Assembly: GCF_934525195.1 (NCBI RefSeq)
Contig: NZ_CAKSZA010000001.1
Span: 360,882-424,881 of the forward strand
DNA length: 64,000 bases
From: an uncultured Eubacterium sp.
GTDB taxonomy: Bacteria > Bacillota > Clostridia > Oscillospirales > Acutalibacteraceae
Reading direction: 5' to 3'
In this document: positions 7,515 through 17,038 of the stretch, piece by piece
Layout of the letters: the number at the start of each line of letters is the position of its first letter
How positions within the stretch are numbered: the stretch's first letter is position 1
The notes under the pieces: generated by a model
Seen by the model: only the letters and a program-made list of their open reading frames with translations
Database searches by the model: none
Told to the model about the DNA's origin: nothing
Translations under genes and position numbers: made by a program

Positions 7515-8919
7515 AATAATTTAGTTTTATAACATTATTTCCGACTTTATTTTCAAATTCAACATAGCCTCTGTTTGGAACAAATATAACCGTCGGTGCC
7601 GTGTTTTCCTTGCAATCATACTCAAGTCTGAAACTTCTGCTGTTGCTGTCGGTTGAATATTCAACAATATCTCCGCACACAGCACATGGATACGGTCGAT
7701 TTATAACCGAAGTAAACTTTTTATCTTTAATTCGATAATTCCAATAAATACTCGACCACTGATATTTTTCGAACTGCGAATAAATGTAATCAATATGCTC
7801 AACCCATTTATGACCGTTTTTGGCACTTCCGCCCCATTCGCCCATAACAACGGGAACATTCATTTTCAGCTGATTTTTGCGGATTGAATCAATGATGTAC
7901 TTTATTCTTGCGTCGCTTGAATAATTGTTGTACAGCGGTGAATCAATGAACAAATCGTATGCGTGGGGCGAATATATATAGTTATCCTTTGTTTGAATTT
8001 CAAACGGAATGCCCAGGTTTGAATAATAATTATGTTCAAAAAACGCAAGCTTGTCGTCATCGATTTTGTCTGCCATAGAATCAACGAACGGCTGATAGTA
8101 TTCACTGTTGAAGCCCTCGGTGTATTTTTCAAGCCCTTTGACCGCATTTCCGAAAGCCTCGAAGCTGTCAAGTTTGTTCAAGAATTTCTTTAGTCCGCCG
8201 TGCTTGTTCACCCTGTGCATAAAGGCAAAAAACATACGGATAAATCCTCGTCTTTCTCTGCCGTTCTTGAAATAATCATCGGCACAAAATTCCTCATTTG
8301 TGCCCTCTTTAAGTCCGTTACCGACAAGTCGGCAAAAGATTTTGTTGGAATAATCGGTAATCATCGGCTCATTGAGGAAGTCGTAGCCGATAACATTATC
8401 ATAGTCTTTGAATTCAAGCACAAGCTTATCCCAAAACTCCGAAAAATCCGTTTGAACATTGTTTTTGTTACGCCAAAAATCGTTGAACGCTCTTTGAACA
8501 TCCTTGAAATAAAAATATCCCTCTGCCCAAATTGCGACAGGTCTTTTGCGTGGATAATCCTTTGTCACCCAACTCGGAGCACCGTCGCCAAAACGGAACT
8601 TTCTGCAATACAAATCCTGATGCACATCCAAAAGAACATAAATATTGTTTTCCTGTGCGGTGCTGACAAACTTTTTCAAAAATCTGAAAGCACGCTCGTC
8701 AAAGCAATTCTTTTCAGGTTCAAGCGCCGACCAATTGAAACCAAGGCGAATGATGTTTATTCCGTTTTCGACATACTCGGCAAAGGTTTTATCAAACCGC
8801 TTTTCACGTTCATAAACAAAAAAATTAAATTTATCTTTTTTTATACAAATATTTACACCCTTAAATATACGCTGTCTGCCGTGTTCATCACGAATTGCAA
8901 GACCGTCTTTACAGAACAT
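7513..8919 (-). CDS. GH5 glycoside hydrolase, endoglycoceramidase-like
   Basis: 468 residues with the GH5 TIM-barrel landmarks: NIIRLGFNWSALEP, LLDVHQDLY, the acid/base Glu in GYDFLNEP and the nucleophile Glu in VVMGEWGG. The DxHQD motif and long insertions resemble endoglycoceramidases and related GH5 glycolipid hydrolases more than cellulases. No signal peptide is visible, so it appears cytosolic. The start overlaps the stop of the upstream phospholipase-like gene (TAATG), which implies co-translation. The pair may process glycolipid or phospholipid material taken up from outside; the substrate is an inference. Confidence 0.75.
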   Translation of the reverse strand: MFCKDGLAIRDEHGRQRIFKGVNICIKKDKFNFFVYEREKRFDKTFAEYVENGINIIRLGFNWSALEPEKNCFDERAFRFLKKFVSTAQENNIYVLLDVHQDLYCRKFRFGDGAPSWVTKDYPRKRPVAIWAEGYFYFKDVQRAFNDFWRNKNNVQTDFSEFWDKLVLEFKDYDNVIGYDFLNEPMITDYSNKIFCRLVGNGLKEGTNEEFCADDYFKNGRERRGFIRMFFAFMHRVNKHGGLKKFLNKLDSFEAFGNAVKGLEKYTEGFNSEYYQPFVDSMADKIDDDKLAFFEHNYYSNLGIPFEIQTKDNYIYSPHAYDLFIDSPLYNNYSSDARIKYIIDSIRKNQLKMNVPVVMGEWGGSAKNGHKWVEHIDYIYSQFEKYQWSSIYWNYRIKDKKFTSVINRPYPCAVCGDIVEYSTDSNSRSFRLEYDCKENTAPTVIFVPNRGYVEFENKVGNNVIKLNY

Positions 8920-9839
8920 TACTCCACCCTTTCGCCTGTCAAGAATGACAAATTATCTGTCAACTCGGCCAAATCGGTATTATCAAAAAAGCCTTTAATG
9001 AGCCTGATTGCATCTGCCTTTGACTGCTCAAACAAATCCTCGAAGCTGTCGTTTCTTTTCACCTTATTAAACGGTGACGACCACGCCCCGTGATTGACAT
9101 TTGCAAATTTCACGGCATACTGCATATTATCAACCCTGAACATTGATGACGGCTTGAAACCTTTTGCAAGCGGAGAAATCACAGTTTCAAGAGGTTTCAT
9201 CACTCTGCGAAGTTTATTCTTCGGGTCAAAGGTCACCGCCTGAATGTATCGCAAATCATCAATCGCCTGTTCCGCATCTGCCGTGCCGACAAATTTTTCA
9301 GTAGCGTTTGAAACAAAACTGCTTATGATTTTTGCACAATGTGTGCGAGTTAAATCGGTATAATTAAGCGTTTTTTCGGTGTCAAACGAAGCAGGATTTT
9401 GCACACCCAAGCGTTTATACAACAAATAAGAATCAAGTCCGAATTCTGCCATATTATGTGCTGTGAAATGATGCATGCCCTTGTACAGTTCCTCAAAACG
9501 GTACTGCATAAAATAGATGTACGGATGGCACACCCTGTCAAGTGCATAGTGCAAAACAAAGCCGACCGCATAGGATTTTGCAACATCATCATTTGGATTT
9601 TGAGTTATATAACTACGCATTGCACCAAGGATAGAACTCGGCTTTGCACGGTGCAAAATCGAGCCGACCTTGCGCATACTTTTGCCACTCATCCACGGCA
9701 AAATTCTGTGGTCATAAAACACATCAGGACCTTGCGTGCCGATATAAACAGCCTGCTCATCAACAGAAAAATCAACATTTTTCCTGACCTCGTCCATCAA
9801 CTCATAAGCAAACAAATAATGCGTTGAATATGCCGGCAT
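8919..9839 (-). CDS. Zinc-dependent phospholipase C family protein
   Basis: 306 residues matching the PF00882-type zinc-dependent phospholipase C/S1-P1-like fold: THYLFAYELMDE, GTQGPDVFYD, GFVLHYALDRVCHPYI and HHFTAHNMAE supply the usual His and Asp ligands. Unlike secreted PlcB-type toxins it has no signal peptide, so it is a cytosolic member of unknown substrate. It heads a two-gene operon with the GH5 enzyme. Confidence 0.75.
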   Translation of the reverse strand: MPAYSTHYLFAYELMDEVRKNVDFSVDEQAVYIGTQGPDVFYDHRILPWMSGKSMRKVGSILHRAKPSSILGAMRSYITQNPNDDVAKSYAVGFVLHYALDRVCHPYIYFMQYRFEELYKGMHHFTAHNMAEFGLDSYLLYKRLGVQNPASFDTEKTLNYTDLTRTHCAKIISSFVSNATEKFVGTADAEQAIDDLRYIQAVTFDPKNKLRRVMKPLETVISPLAKGFKPSSMFRVDNMQYAVKFANVNHGAWSSPFNKVKRNDSFEDLFEQSKADAIRLIKGFFDNTDLAELTDNLSFLTGERVE

Positions 9840-9875
9840 AATATCACCCTTTGTTTAATAATCTATGTTTTTAAG

Positions 9876-11423
9876 TTAAATCTGATGCCTGTCAACAACT
9901 TCAATTTGGTTTGAATACAGCGTCACAAGACTGCCAGCATCCTCGTAATAAGAAATATATCCCCTTGCAACCCAATTATAATCCGACGACATATTGCGAA
10001 TGTTTGAAATGCAAATACCGCTCAATCCGTCAACATTAAATCTTGAAGCCATCAATTTGTTTGTTAAAAACAAAGTAAAATTAGTTGGGTCAAAAGTTTT
10101 TGCTTCTTTGTAATAAAACAATATTCCCATCGATTCAACTCTGCAATCTTCAGGCAAACCGACTGCCATCAAGAAAGAACCCGTGCTTGTTTCTTCGTCA
10201 AAATCGTAATGCAATTCAACGGCAGGTTTATCATTTTCAGAAGTCGGAGGAACAGGAAGTTCTATATTCTTTTTATCATATTCAGCAACAACGGAAAAAT
10301 CCTCGCCTGCCTGCAATTTTGCAAGAACATCAGCCTCGCTATATACCCATCTTCCGTTGGTGTAGCCATATCTATATGGAACTTCAGGTACAAATTCGGC
10401 AATGGAAGTCACGTTCTGCCACTCATCAATAGTTTTTGTTACAGTTGATTTCACCCAATTTGTATAGGTGTTGAATGTCAGCGTTGCGGAATTATTCTTA
10501 ACAAACACAGCCTTCAAACTTGTATTGGCAATTATCACAAATGTGTATTCCGCTTTTTTGCTGAAATAGAGGTTATTCACCGTGTCGTACCAACCGACAA
10601 ATTTGTAACCGTCATTCGGGGTGGCTGTCAAAGTTACTGAAGTTCCGTACAACACAGCGTTTTCACCCTTGACATTTGCATCGTCATCATACCGAATGTC
10701 ATAACTTCCGTTTGGTGCAGTAACCGCAAAATCAAGATAAGGGTCAAGACCGTTCATTCCGTCCAATATTTTTTCCACTAAAGCGTCGACCTGCTTTTGC
10801 GACAGATTTGACAAATCATCCGGAACAGAATTAATCCTATCCATAAGCTCGTTATAAGTGCTTTCTGAAAAATCCTCAGGCAAATATTCATCTATAATTG
10901 AAATCAAATAATCTAAGACTTCTGTATCAGGGCCAAAAAAGAGATTTGCTTCGTCAAGACATTCGTTGCCTATGCCTATTTCCATTTTATCCCAATTTTC
11001 CTGTGTTGAATAATAATAAATAGACACCAACGAATTGCAAGCGTAAAACGCATTGTCGCCAACAGATGTTACGCTGTTTGGTATTGAAATATCATAAATA
11101 TTATTGCAAGAATAAAATAAAAACGGAGCAACAGAAGTTATGCCGTCGGAAACAACAATACTTTTTACATATTCACTTTTGAAAAACGGCGATTTTTTTG
11201 TATCAAGATTATAGTCATTATACATATCGCCAGTTCCGGTAATTGTCAACTCTCCCGTTTCCTTGTTAAGCTCATACTCCACATTATTTCCGCATTTACC
11301 GCTGACAAGATCCCATGAAATATCTGTATCAGGTTGTTGAGGATAAGCAAACACTACCGAGCTTACAAAAAAAGTGCCAAAAATCATCAAAAGTGATAAT
11401 AACAAAGCAACTAATCTTTTCAT
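9876..11423 (-). CDS. Secreted protein with BspA-type LRR and InlB-like repeat domains
   Basis: 515 residues. A signal peptide (residues 1-25, ending VFAYP) is followed by a short BspA-type leucine-rich region (ITSVAPFLFYSC, SVTSVGDNAFYAC), a helical linker, a bacterial repeat domain (VTLTATPNDGYKFVGWY) and a C-terminal beta-rich domain. Such proteins are surface or secreted factors of gut Clostridia. No sorting signal or transmembrane anchor is seen at the C-terminus. The start was moved to 11423 because AGGAGGCAGCATA precedes that ATG and a signal peptide follows. Confidence 0.75.
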   Translation of the reverse strand: MKRLVALLLSLLMIFGTFFVSSVVFAYPQQPDTDISWDLVSGKCGNNVEYELNKETGELTITGTGDMYNDYNLDTKKSPFFKSEYVKSIVVSDGITSVAPFLFYSCNNIYDISIPNSVTSVGDNAFYACNSLVSIYYYSTQENWDKMEIGIGNECLDEANLFFGPDTEVLDYLISIIDEYLPEDFSESTYNELMDRINSVPDDLSNLSQKQVDALVEKILDGMNGLDPYLDFAVTAPNGSYDIRYDDDANVKGENAVLYGTSVTLTATPNDGYKFVGWYDTVNNLYFSKKAEYTFVIIANTSLKAVFVKNNSATLTFNTYTNWVKSTVTKTIDEWQNVTSIAEFVPEVPYRYGYTNGRWVYSEADVLAKLQAGEDFSVVAEYDKKNIELPVPPTSENDKPAVELHYDFDEETSTGSFLMAVGLPEDCRVESMGILFYYKEAKTFDPTNFTLFLTNKLMASRFNVDGLSGICISNIRNMSSDYNWVARGYISYYEDAGSLVTLYSNQIEVVDRHQI

Positions 11424-11540
11424 TATGCTGCCTCCTAAAGCCAAAATTAAATCAATTATATTTTGATTATAACATTTTACAGCAAAATAAACAACACAAT
11501 TCCGAAAAGCATAAAACAATTTGTACAACGTACACATACA

Positions 11541-11575
11541 AAAAGCAACCTGAACTTAAAGTCCAAGTTGCTTTT
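11541..11575 (-). terminator. Terminator after the InlB-repeat membrane protein gene
   Basis: Arms AAAAGCAAC and GTTGCTTTT with an imperfect inner stem and T-runs on both strands. On the minus strand it follows the gene ending at 11602. Confidence 0.65.
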
Positions 11576-11601
11576 CGTTAATATAAATCATTTTTTTAAA
11601 G

Positions 11602-11970
11602 CTATTTCTTTTCCCAACCGGAATACAGGGTCATACTGTCGCTGACAGTGTCTTTTTCAACATCAAACTGATTTTTGCAATCTTTGTCTGTATACCAGCC
11701 GGTGAATGTGTACCCCTCTTTAACCGGGTTTTCTTCAACCTCAACGAGCTGACCATACATAACCTTTTGGTTTTCTATCTGCGAACCGCCGTCGGTGTTG
11801 AAAGTGACAGTGAAGCCTGCGTGACTTACCGCAAAAATCATACAGGCAATCAGAACGATAATACCAATCAAAATCAACCTGTCCGCCGTTTTAACCGACA
11901 TCTTCACATTTCTGTAAAGTCCGCCAGGTTTTCTTTCAGTATTTAGACTCATTGTGTTATTATCTTCCAT
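11602..11970 (-). CDS. Membrane protein with one InlB B-repeat domain
   Basis: About 122 residues. A cytoplasmic N-terminus is followed by one membrane segment (LILIGIIVLIACMIFAV) and an extracellular InlB B-repeat (FTVTFNTDGGSQIENQ ... GYTFTGWY). It follows mglC by 49 nt on the same strand and could be read through from the sugar operon. An upstream GTG at 11979 is an alternative start, but its spacing to AAAGG is too short. Confidence 0.65.
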   Translation of the reverse strand: MEDNNTMSLNTERKPGGLYRNVKMSVKTADRLILIGIIVLIACMIFAVSHAGFTVTFNTDGGSQIENQKVMYGQLVEVEENPVKEGYTFTGWYTDKDCKNQFDVEKDTVSDSMTLYSGWEKK

Positions 11971-12019
11971 TGTTTTCACTGCCTTTCAAAGAGATAATGG
12001 GGGATGAAATGAATAGTTA

Positions 12020-13114
12020 TTATCTGCGTGCAAGATACTTACGCATATCGATTGCACACGCAACAAGGATGATTACACCCTTGATGATGTAAAGCATATT
12101 TGCCGATACAGAAAGGAAGTTAAGACCTGCGAAAATAATCTGCAAAAGAAGAACGCCGATTACAATACCGCTGATTTTACCTGTACCGCCTACGAAAGAT
12201 ACACCGCCGATTACGCAAGCTGCGATAGCGTCACATTCGTAGTTAAGACCTGTATTTGCAGAGCAAGAAGCAATACGAGCACCCTCGATGAAACCTGTGA
12301 TACCGTACATAACACCTGCAAGAACAAATACCATAAGTATTGTCATAAACACATTTACACCCGAAACTCTTGCAGCCTCTTCGTTTGAGCCGACTGCAAA
12401 CATATTCTTACCGAACTTTGTCTTGTTCCAGATAACCCACATAATTGCTGTGAGGATGATGGAATAAAGAACATATTTTGGAATGGCAACACCGCCGATT
12501 GTGAACAATGTGCCTGTGATGAAATTTGTGTATGATGGATCAAGACCTGAAAGAGTTTGACCGTTGTTGCCGCCAATCATAAGATACATAAGAACTGTAC
12601 CGAATACGATAAGCTGGGTAGAAAGAGTTACGATGAACGGATGAAGCTTGAACTTTGCAACAAAGAAACCGTTTACAACACCGACAACTGCACCGATTGC
12701 AATTACTGCAAGGAACACAACGATGAGAGGCATTGTCTTGAGGTTAGGGAACATTTTGTTTGCATAATCCGTCATCTGCAAAAGAGATGCCGCAACGCAG
12801 GCAGTAAGACCAACGCATCGACCGGCAGAAATATCTGTACCTGTAAGTACGATACATCCTGCGATACCAAGTGCAATTGGCAACTTAGCCGCTGTAAGCG
12901 AAATAATATTTACGATTGATGATACGCTCAAGAACGCCGGAACTTTAACCGCAATAAATATAACTGCAATTGCGATAATGATGTACATTGCGTTGTTGAA
13001 CAACAAATCGGTGATAAGTCTTTTTTTATCGTCAGGGCTTGCCTCTTTGAAATTCTGAATCCAAAGGGAAACTCTTGACGGCTTTTTCATTTTTTTAACA
13101 TTTTGCTCAGCCAT
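12020..13114 (-). CDS. mglC: Galactose/methyl-galactoside ABC transporter permease MglC
   Basis: 364 residues with about ten membrane helices of the BPD_transp_2 family. The signature region GIAGCIVLTGTDISAGRCVGL and the C-terminal AIAACVIGGVSFVGGTGKI match sugar (ribose/galactose) permeases. It forms the membrane channel for the MglA ATPase and MglB binding protein. Start at 13114 after GGAGGATTTCACT, 13 nt downstream of mglA. Third gene of the operon. Confidence 0.92.
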   Translation of the reverse strand: MAEQNVKKMKKPSRVSLWIQNFKEASPDDKKRLITDLLFNNAMYIIIAIAVIFIAVKVPAFLSVSSIVNIISLTAAKLPIALGIAGCIVLTGTDISAGRCVGLTACVAASLLQMTDYANKMFPNLKTMPLIVVFLAVIAIGAVVGVVNGFFVAKFKLHPFIVTLSTQLIVFGTVLMYLMIGGNNGQTLSGLDPSYTNFITGTLFTIGGVAIPKYVLYSIILTAIMWVIWNKTKFGKNMFAVGSNEEAARVSGVNVFMTILMVFVLAGVMYGITGFIEGARIASCSANTGLNYECDAIAACVIGGVSFVGGTGKISGIVIGVLLLQIIFAGLNFLSVSANMLYIIKGVIILVACAIDMRKYLARR

Positions 13115-13127
13115 AGTGAAATCCTCC

Positions 13128-14660
13128 TTATACATATTTTGCCGCAAGGGTCATAATTTCTTCCTGAGTGGTTGTCTTTGCATCCACTTCGCCCGAAAGT
13201 CTGCCGCCCGACATAACAAGAATTTTGTCGCACACGCCGAGAAGCTCAGGCATTTCGGAAGATACCATAATTATGGTTTTGCCCTTTTTGGCAAGATCGA
13301 GAATAAGCTGATAAATCTCATACTTTGCACCTACATCGATACCTCTTGTAGGTTCGTCCAAAAGAAGCACGGTAGGGTCGGTAAGCAACCATCTTGCAAG
13401 GATAACCTTTTGCTGATTACCACCCGACAAAGAACTGATTTTTGTTTCCTGATTAGGGGTCTTAACCCTTAATGACTTGATATATTCTTCAGTAGCGTCC
13501 TTCATCTTTTTCTTGTTGAGGAACGGACCTGTCTGATATTTTTTCAAGCTTGAAATAGTGGTGTTTTCCCTGATGTTAAGTATTCCGAAAATACCGTTTG
13601 CACGCCTCTCCTCTGTCAAAAGAGCAAAGCCGTTTTTGATTGCATCCTTAGGGTGCTTGTTTTTAACCTCTTTACCGTCAAGGAAAATCTTGCCCGAGCG
13701 TCTTGTTGTGATACCGAATATTTGTTCCAAAAGCTCGGTTCTGCCTGAGCCGTCAAGTCCTGCGACACCGAGAATTTCTCCCCTGTTTGCTTCAAAGGAT
13801 ACATCAGTGAGATTTGTGTATTCTGCGCTGAGATTTTCAACCTTCAAAAGAACGTCGCCGATTTCGTTATCCTTTTCAGGATAGCGGTTTGTAAGCTCAC
13901 GACCTACCATAAGCTTGATAATTTCGTTCATTGTAAGCTCACTTGCAGGTCTTGTGGCAATCCACTTACCGTCACGCATAATGGTGACTTCGTCGGAAAT
14001 ACGGAGGATTTCCTCCATTTTGTGAGAAATATAGATAATTCCGCAGCCTCTGTCACGAAGCATATTGATGATGCGGAACAAGTGCTCAACCTCTTCTTCT
14101 GTGAGTGATGAGGTCGGCTCGTCAAAAACAATAATTTTTGAATTGTACGAAACCGCCTTTGCGATTTCAACCATCTGTCTTTGAGATACGGACATTGTGC
14201 TCATAACAGTTTTTGGGTCAACATTTATATCAAGGTCTTTAAAAACCTTCATTGTTTCGTCATACATTTTCTTTTCGCTTGTAAACGGAACAAATTTTGA
14301 CACCTGCGGAAATCTTCCGAGCCACATATTATCCATAACATTGCGCTTGAGTGCTTGGTTAAGTTCCTGATGCACCATAGCAACACCGTTTTCAAGGGCT
14401 TCCTTGGAGTTCTTGTAGTTAACCTCCTTGCCGTCAACATAGATTTGACCGCTGTCCTTGCTGTAAACACCGAAAAGGCACTTCATAAGTGTTGATTTGC
14501 CGGCTCCGTTTTCGCCCATAAGAGCATGAACCGTGCCTCGCTTTACCGTAAGCTGAGCGTGGTCAAGAGCCTTAACACCCGGGAATGACTTTTCTATATC
14601 AACCATTTTTAACAATACATCTTTGTCAGCAGCATCGGATATGTTTACATTTTTTTGCAT
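13128..14660 (-). CDS. mglA: Galactose/methyl-galactoside ABC transporter ATP-binding protein MglA
   Basis: 510 residues with two ABC domains in tandem, as in all MglA/RbsA/XylG proteins. The first has Walker A GENGAGKST and an atypical signature MSVSQRQMVEI. The second has a degenerate P-loop GLDGSGRTEL, signature LSGGNQQKV and Walker B LLLDEPTRGIDVG. It powers sugar import through MglC. Start at 14660 because AGGAGA lies 7 nt upstream; the upstream ATG at 14681 overlaps that site. Confidence 0.93.
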   Translation of the reverse strand: MQKNVNISDAADKDVLLKMVDIEKSFPGVKALDHAQLTVKRGTVHALMGENGAGKSTLMKCLFGVYSKDSGQIYVDGKEVNYKNSKEALENGVAMVHQELNQALKRNVMDNMWLGRFPQVSKFVPFTSEKKMYDETMKVFKDLDINVDPKTVMSTMSVSQRQMVEIAKAVSYNSKIIVFDEPTSSLTEEEVEHLFRIINMLRDRGCGIIYISHKMEEILRISDEVTIMRDGKWIATRPASELTMNEIIKLMVGRELTNRYPEKDNEIGDVLLKVENLSAEYTNLTDVSFEANRGEILGVAGLDGSGRTELLEQIFGITTRRSGKIFLDGKEVKNKHPKDAIKNGFALLTEERRANGIFGILNIRENTTISSLKKYQTGPFLNKKKMKDATEEYIKSLRVKTPNQETKISSLSGGNQQKVILARWLLTDPTVLLLDEPTRGIDVGAKYEIYQLILDLAKKGKTIIMVSSEMPELLGVCDKILVMSGGRLSGEVDAKTTTQEEIMTLAAKYV

Positions 14661-14744
14661 AGCTATCTCTCCTATCTGCATTTATTTACGGTTGAGGCAT
14701 AAAGCCCCAACCGTAGAAATTTTAATTGACACCGTAGAATTTAA

Positions 14745-15851
14745 TTATTCGGCGCTATCTGCTGTGTATGCAGAGTAAGGGATGTTAACTCTCCATGTGC
14801 CTACTACATTTTCGGTATCGATACCGTCAAGAGCGTTTGCTCCGTCGAGGTAGTTCTTCATAATTGTTGTGATTGCGGTTGCCATACCTTGAGCGTCCTG
14901 CTTGATTGTACCAACCATTGTGCCTGCCTTAATTGCTGACTTTGCAGCGTCTGTTGCGTCAACACCAAATACAGGAATGTATGTGCCGCCCTCTTTGTTG
15001 TAGCCTGCTGTCTGAAGAGCAGAAACTGCACCAAGAGCCATTTCGTCGTTGTTTGCGATAACAAGTTCAATCATATTCTTGTTAGCTTCTGTATACTGTG
15101 CAAGAGCTGTGCTCATATAGTTTGTTGCAGCAGCTGATGACCAAAGACCGTCCTGGTCAACAAGATACTTGTTCTTGTTTGCCTTGTCGTAGAATTCAAG
15201 TTCAGGCTTGCCTGCTTCTTTGAGAACTGTGTTTGCGTCCTCAACACCGTACTGTGTACGAGCAATAGCTTCCATGTTGCCCTCTTGACCCTTGAACATT
15301 ACATAGCTGATCTTGCCGTCGCCGTTAAGGTCGTACTTGTCATAATTTTCAACAAGGTATTCACCAATCATCTTACCCTGCATATGACCTGCCTGCTCGT
15401 AATCTGTACCTACGAATACGCACTTTTCATAGCTTTCGATAACTGACTGATCAACCGAACGGTTGAAGAATACAACAGGAACATTCTTTGCCTTTGCAAG
15501 ATTGATGATGTTCTGTGCAGCGTCGTTTGAGCCTGTGTCAACAACATTTACAATAAGCATTGATGAGCCTTTAGCAAGAGCTGTCTGAACCTGCTCGGTC
15601 TGTGTTGTCTGATTGCCGTTAGCATCATAATCGTTGAAGGTGTAGCCTGAATCCTTTAAGATTTTGTCCATTGAAGAACGAACGGTAGAAATATAAGCAT
15701 CGCTGAATGTGTAGTAGAATACAGATATTTCACCCTTGTTCTTCGGTGCTTCGGTCTTTGAGTCGTCACCCTTGTTGGATGAGCATGCAGCAAAGCCGAC
15801 AACCATTACTACTGCCAAAAGCAGTGCAAATAACTTTTTCATCTTTTTCAT
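14745..15851 (-). CDS. mglB: Galactose-binding lipoprotein MglB
   Basis: 368 residues. Lipoprotein signal ending VGFAAC with the lipid-modified Cys, then a periplasmic-binding-protein type 1 fold. The calcium-binding loop typical of galactose/glucose-binding protein is visible as DLNGDGKISYVMFKGQEGN, and VIANNDEMALGA is the conserved hinge segment. It delivers galactose, glucose or methyl-galactosides to MglAC. First gene of mglBAC, with GGAGGTAATCTTT before the start. Confidence 0.92.
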   Translation of the reverse strand: MKKMKKLFALLLAVVMVVGFAACSSNKGDDSKTEAPKNKGEISVFYYTFSDAYISTVRSSMDKILKDSGYTFNDYDANGNQTTQTEQVQTALAKGSSMLIVNVVDTGSNDAAQNIINLAKAKNVPVVFFNRSVDQSVIESYEKCVFVGTDYEQAGHMQGKMIGEYLVENYDKYDLNGDGKISYVMFKGQEGNMEAIARTQYGVEDANTVLKEAGKPELEFYDKANKNKYLVDQDGLWSSAAATNYMSTALAQYTEANKNMIELVIANNDEMALGAVSALQTAGYNKEGGTYIPVFGVDATDAAKSAIKAGTMVGTIKQDAQGMATAITTIMKNYLDGANALDGIDTENVVGTWRVNIPYSAYTADSAE

Positions 15852-15990
15852 AAAGATTACCTCCTTAAATTATTGTTAAGTCATTTAGCATCTTCATTAT
15901 ATCGTTGGTCAATTGAAAAAAGAATGTAAAATCTTATTCAAATTGTATAAAATTTTATTATTTTGCAAAATAATTATGTGTAAAAAGTTA

Positions 15991-16024
15991 ACCCCCGATA
16001 TATTATTACCAATAAATCGGGGTT
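15991..16024 (-). terminator. Terminator separating the sensor operon from mglB
   Basis: CCCCGAT pairs with ATCGGGG, extended by AAC/GTT; on the minus strand it follows the second sugar-binding protein gene. The 140 nt between it and mglB hold AT-rich sequence and probably the mgl promoter. A TATAAT is present there but no clear -35, which fits an activator-dependent promoter. Confidence 0.75.
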
Positions 16025-16066
16025 TTATTTATGCAATATTAACAAAACAGGATATTATATCCAACC

Positions 16067-17038
16067 TTATTCAAAACTGAACAGAACTTTTTGAACATCC
16101 TTGTTGAACATATTTGTGCGATTAACAACATAAACCGAAGTTTCGGTCAAAGGATCTATACTCTTTCCTGCCATAAGCTGTGCGGCATTTGAAACCGCAA
16201 TGTAGCCGATTGCAAAAGGATTTTGCACAATAAGAGTGTCAATCTCGCCCGTTTCAAGCATACCGACACACTTTACATTATTGTCAAAACCGACAACGCA
16301 AACTCTGTCTGCAAGGTCAAGTTCCGATATAGCCGTACCTGCACCGAGTGTCGCCCATTCGTTGAAGCCGATAACGGCATTGATTTCGGGATGTTTTTTC
16401 AAAAGCTTTTTTGTTTGAGCCGTTGCATTGTCCGCATCGGATGAAATATAAACGGTATCAACAATTTTTGCATTGCCGAGAGTTTCAATATATTCGGCAA
16501 AACCCTGCTGACGCTCGGTATTATTCTCGGTGTTTTCACCCGAACTTAATATACCTATATATATATTACTCTCATCCTTGCACAAATTTTCAACTGCCTC
16601 GCCTGCTTTTTTGCCTGCCTGAATATTATTAGTTCCGATAAACGCCTGTGTGTTTTTCACATCAACATCGCTGTCTATCATAATAACCTTTATTCCGCTG
16701 TCAACGGCATCTTGCACGGCAGGTGCGGTTTTTTCGTAATCTATCGCAGACAAAACAATGACATCGACATTGCGTGCAACAGCATTTTTTATCAATTTGT
16801 TTTGAGCCTTGCAATCAGATTCGTTGTCAGGACCTTCAACCGTAACATCGATGTTATATTCCGTTCCGGCAGATACGGCACCGTTTTTCAAATCGTTCCA
16901 AAAATATGAATCGCTGCCCTTGGTGATGACGGCGACCTTGCCGTGAACAGTTGGTTTTGCGGTGCTTGTGCACCCAATCAAGCATACGATAGCGAGAACC
17001 GACACCAAAAGCGAAGCCAATATTTTTTTAATATTCAT
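16067..17038 (-). CDS. Second sugar-binding lipoprotein, probable sensor partner of the two-component system
   Basis: 323 residues with a lipobox (CLIGC) and a type 1 periplasmic-binding fold (VAVITKGSDSYFWNDLKNG, VIGFNEWATLGAGTA, VCVVGFDNN). It has no transporter genes of its own. It overlaps the histidine kinase gene by 11 nt and ends at a terminator before mglB. That arrangement suggests it presents sugar to the extracellular domain of the kinase rather than serving uptake, although sharing MglAC is possible. Confidence 0.8.
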   Translation of the reverse strand: MNIKKILASLLVSVLAIVCLIGCTSTAKPTVHGKVAVITKGSDSYFWNDLKNGAVSAGTEYNIDVTVEGPDNESDCKAQNKLIKNAVARNVDVIVLSAIDYEKTAPAVQDAVDSGIKVIMIDSDVDVKNTQAFIGTNNIQAGKKAGEAVENLCKDESNIYIGILSSGENTENNTERQQGFAEYIETLGNAKIVDTVYISSDADNATAQTKKLLKKHPEINAVIGFNEWATLGAGTAISELDLADRVCVVGFDNNVKCVGMLETGEIDTLIVQNPFAIGYIAVSNAAQLMAGKSIDPLTETSVYVVNRTNMFNKDVQKVLFSFE

